Assembly (NCBI GenBank): GCA_025454715.1
Contig: JALONY010000044.1
Coordinates: 1 to 8,383 of the forward strand
Length of the DNA: 8,383 bases
Source of the DNA: Anaerolineae bacterium
GTDB taxonomy: Bacteria; Chloroflexota; Anaerolineae; Aggregatilineales; Phototrophicaceae
Direction of reading: 5' to 3'
In this document: positions 6,972 through 8,383 of the stretch, one piece after another
Layout: each line of letters begins with the position of its first letter
Numbering within the stretch: the first letter of the stretch is position 1
Position numbers and translations under genes: made by a program
The notes under the pieces: model-generated
Database searches by the model: none
Seen by the model: the letters and a program-made list of their open reading frames with translations, nothing else
What the model was told of the DNA's origin: nothing

Positions 6972-7000
6972 AGTATAGCGGATTGTCCCCGTTTTCACAA
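6972..7000 (-). promoter_or_regulatory. Sigma70-type promoter of the ALDH-iscX-nuoB-nuoCD-nuoI unit
   Basis: Reading leftward, TTGTGA (7000-6995, 4 of 6 to TTGACA) is followed after exactly 17 bases by TATACT (6977-6972, 5 of 6 to TATAAT). Transcription would begin near 6965 and leave a leader of about 40 bases before the ALDH ATG. It is the only strong promoter-like pair I see upstream of this gene cluster. The -35 box overlaps a TTGT-N10-ACAA inverted repeat and a TGTGAAAACG word that also occurs between thrB and thrC, so control by a regulator binding here is plausible. Confidence 0.7.
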
Positions 7001-7101
7001 GCACCGACACTACCGCGGTTAAATCAGCGTTGGATGTGAAACGTTTGAGCGAATCGATGAGCCCGCCCCACCCCGTGCGAGATGACCACCTGAAACTCGC
7101 A
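7001..7101. other. Intergenic sequence after thrB
   Basis: Together with 6925-7000 this forms the 177-base gap between thrB and the ALDH gene. Directly after the thrB stop, TGCGAG (7101-7096 on the minus strand) can pair with CTCGCA (7081-7076), a 6-bp stem with a 14-base loop. A G-rich rather than T-rich run follows, so it is at best a poor terminator. An AAACGTTT palindrome lies within TGTGAAACGTTTGA near 7035-7048. I see no gene here. Confidence 0.5.
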
Positions 7102-8043
7102 TCACTCGGTGCTCAGCACCCGCGCCCCATCGCGTGAGATTCGGCTGATGCGCGTGGTGGCGTCCATCCCGCGCTCGGCATACACACCGGCCAATGCCAG
7201 CTCCACCCGCGCCGCCACCTCCGCCGAGTCGCACAGTGCCCCCAGCGTCGGCCCCGCCCCGCTGATGCACAACGCCAACGCGCCCGCGGCTTTGGCCGCC
7301 GCCCGTGCCTCGTCCAGATACGGCATCAGGTGCTTGCGCGCCGGTTCGACGATGACATCGGCCTCCATCGCCTCGGCCAACCCCATCAGGTCATCGCGAT
7401 ACAAGGCCGCCACCAGCCGCCCGACCGCCGCCGTCATATGAATCATCTGCTTCATCGGGATGTCTTTGGGCAACGCTGCACGCGCCAACGCCGTCGGGAC
7501 GGCCACATGCGGCGTCACCAGCGCAAACACGGCACGTTCAGGAACCGGCAAGGCTTGCACCGTTTCGGCGGTCGTCCCGCTAATCAAGACCACCCCGCCC
7601 AGCAAACACGGCGCAACGTTATCGGCATGAAACCCGCTGACCGCAGCCTCACCCATCACAGCCGCAGGGATGAGCTCAGCTTTGCTTAACGGCGAGCCGA
7701 ACAACGCATTGACCGCCAACGCACCGGCGGCGGCGCTGGCGCTACTGCTCCCCAGCCCGCTGGCCAGCGGCATATCTTTATAAATCGTCAGCACCACGCC
7801 CTCGCTCACGCCCAACGTGTCGAGCACGGCCTTGGCTGCCGCCCCCGCCGAGTTCTTGATTGGGTCGCGGGTCAATTTACCGCCGTCCCCATGTACGGCA
7901 GCAATCACCACCCCTTGCTCAGGGCGGCGCACCGCCACCACCCGATCCCCGGGTGCCTCGAGGCACAAGCCCAAAATGTCGAACCCACACCCGACGTTGG
8001 CCATCGTCGCTGGCGCAAATGCTTCTGCTCTGGTTAAGGTCAT
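7102..8043 (-). CDS. thrB: Homoserine kinase (GHMP kinase family)
   Basis: A 313-residue cytoplasmic enzyme that phosphorylates L-homoserine with ATP to O-phospho-L-homoserine, the step before threonine synthase. GHMP motif 1 is near the start (APATMANVGCGFDILGLCL, about 10-28). Motif 2, the ATP-phosphate loop, is PLASGLGSSSASAAAG (92-107). The substrate region includes EAAVSGFHADNVAPCLLGG, and motif 3 is ALCISGAGPTLGAL near 264-277. Order, spacing and length are those of ThrB; the FHADNV segment and the neighbouring thrC separate it from mevalonate-pathway GHMP kinases. ATG 8043 is preceded by AAGGA about 11 bases away, a loose spacing, and the next upstream in-frame codons offer no better start. 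It diverges from thrC across 62 bases rather than forming the common thrB-thrC operon. Confidence 0.95.
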   Translation of the reverse strand: MTLTRAEAFAPATMANVGCGFDILGLCLEAPGDRVVAVRRPEQGVVIAAVHGDGGKLTRDPIKNSAGAAAKAVLDTLGVSEGVVLTIYKDMPLASGLGSSSASAAAGALAVNALFGSPLSKAELIPAAVMGEAAVSGFHADNVAPCLLGGVVLISGTTAETVQALPVPERAVFALVTPHVAVPTALARAALPKDIPMKQMIHMTAAVGRLVAALYRDDLMGLAEAMEADVIVEPARKHLMPYLDEARAAAKAAGALALCISGAGPTLGALCDSAEVAARVELALAGVYAERGMDATTRISRISRDGARVLSTE

Positions 8044-8056
8044 TTTCCGTGTTATC

Positions 8057-8072
8057 CTTAAGGGCGCTTAAG
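8057..8072. repeat. CTTAAG pair, one helical turn apart
   Basis: CTTAAG at 8057-8062 and again at 8067-8072, separated by GGCG. Each copy is its own reverse complement, so the pair is both a direct and an inverted repeat with 10-base periodicity, as seen at dimer or tetramer binding sites. It lies within the thrB/thrC divergent control region and abuts the CRP-type palindrome. It could be an operator, but a chance origin is possible. Confidence 0.4.
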
Positions 8073-8086
8073 TGAGCGTTTTCACA
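8071..8086. promoter_or_regulatory. CRP/FNR-superfamily-type palindrome between thrB and thrC
   Basis: On the minus strand this reads TGTGA-AAACGC-TCACT, five of five and four of five matches to the half-sites of the CRP consensus TGTGA-N6-TCACA. It sits midway in the 62-base region between divergent thrB and thrC, where one bound regulator could affect both. The left half, TGTGAAAACG, recurs exactly in the ALDH promoter. Which regulator would bind is unknown; nothing regulatory is encoded in the window. Confidence 0.5.
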
Positions 8087-8105
8087 TAGTTCAGCGAGGT
8101 GGCGC

Positions 8106-8383
8106 GTGGCGAGCATCTTACAATGTATGGATTGTGGGCGGCAATACCCGATCAATTCGGTCATGTACGTCTGCGAAGCGTGTGGCGGGTTGTTGGATGT
8201 CGAGCACGAGCTTGACCTTCTGCGCACTACCCACCCCCGCGAGACGTTCGACCGGCGTTTGGGGTCGCTCGACCATCCGCACAAGTCGGGGGTGTGGCGC
8301 TTCAAAGAGCTGGTCAACCCCGACGCGCCCGATGACCTGATCGTCTCGTACCCCGAGGGCAACACCAACCTCTATAACGTCCC
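8106..8383 (+). CDS. thrC: Threonine synthase, N-terminal part (cut by the right window edge)
   Basis: The first 92 codons of a PLP-dependent threonine synthase, which converts O-phosphohomoserine to threonine. It begins MASILQCMDCGRQYPINSVM and has an N-terminal zinc-ribbon lead with Cys7, Cys10, Cys23 and Cys26, typical of the shorter ThrC class of many bacteria and archaea. The segment GVWRFKELVNPDAPDDLIVS followed by YPEGNTNLYN is the characteristic entry into the catalytic fold. The PLP lysine lies beyond the window. I chose GTG 8106 because the later ATG (codon 8) would remove Cys7 from the CxxC pair, and because AGGTG lies just 4-5 bases upstream. It pairs functionally with divergent thrB. 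Confidence 0.92.
   Translation, partial: MASILQCMDCGRQYPINSVMYVCEACGGLLDVEHELDLLRTTHPRETFDRRLGSLDHPHKSGVWRFKELVNPDAPDDLIVSYPEGNTNLYNV

Noticed and set aside
7076..7101. Terminator for thrB
   Set aside because: The TGCGAG/CTCGCA stem is only 6 bp with a 14-base loop and no following T run. It is noted under the intergenic entry but not called a terminator.

Overview
The window reads as ordinary bacterial chromosome, GC-rich (roughly 60% by eye), with tightly packed genes and no mobile element, CRISPR array or RNA gene that I can support. The features that point to a Chloroflexota-like (green non-sulfur) bacterium are a fused NuoCD whose D part carries a [15 protein letters not shown] block, a long Ala/Lys tail on NuoI, a complex I gene set split away from its usual companions, and the small DUF2256 protein. 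This placement is inference from remembered family resemblance, not from a search.

Layout. Almost everything lies on the minus strand, so it is best read from the right. At the right edge, thrC (threonine synthase, plus strand, cut by the window end) and thrB (homoserine kinase, minus strand) diverge from a 62-base shared control region. That region holds a CRP/FNR-type palindrome and a pair of CTTAAG repeats. Left of thrB, a 177-base gap contains a convincing sigma70-type promoter firing leftward. It leads a compact unit: an aldehyde dehydrogenase, iscX (a 67-residue iron-sulfur assembly accessory protein), nuoB, nuoCD (fused) and nuoI. Gaps within this unit are 11 bases, a 4-base ATGA overlap, 26 bases and 22 bases. 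A perfect 14-bp hairpin follows nuoI. Next come a GT1/GT28-type glycosyltransferase, a 52-residue zinc-ribbon-like DUF2256 protein (too short for most ORF callers), and the first codons of another gene running off the left edge.

How the genes fit together. NuoB, NuoCD and NuoI form the part of complex I that carries electrons through the last iron-sulfur clusters (N6a, N6b, N2) to the quinone site. Here they stand without nuoA, the NADH-oxidising module (nuoEFG) or the membrane subunits (nuoHJKLMN). IscX translated in lockstep with NuoB fits a need for Fe-S cluster supply to these subunits, which together hold three [4Fe-4S] clusters. The aldehyde dehydrogenase would supply NAD(P)H, but its substrate cannot be read from the sequence. 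ThrB and ThrC perform the last two steps of threonine synthesis.

I found no clearly novel defence, mobile or biosynthetic system. The most interesting points are the shared C-terminal tail of NuoB and NuoI (20 of 24 bases identical over its core), the iscX-nuo coupling, the orphan nuoB-CD-I set, and a TGTGAAAACG word shared by the two main promoter regions.
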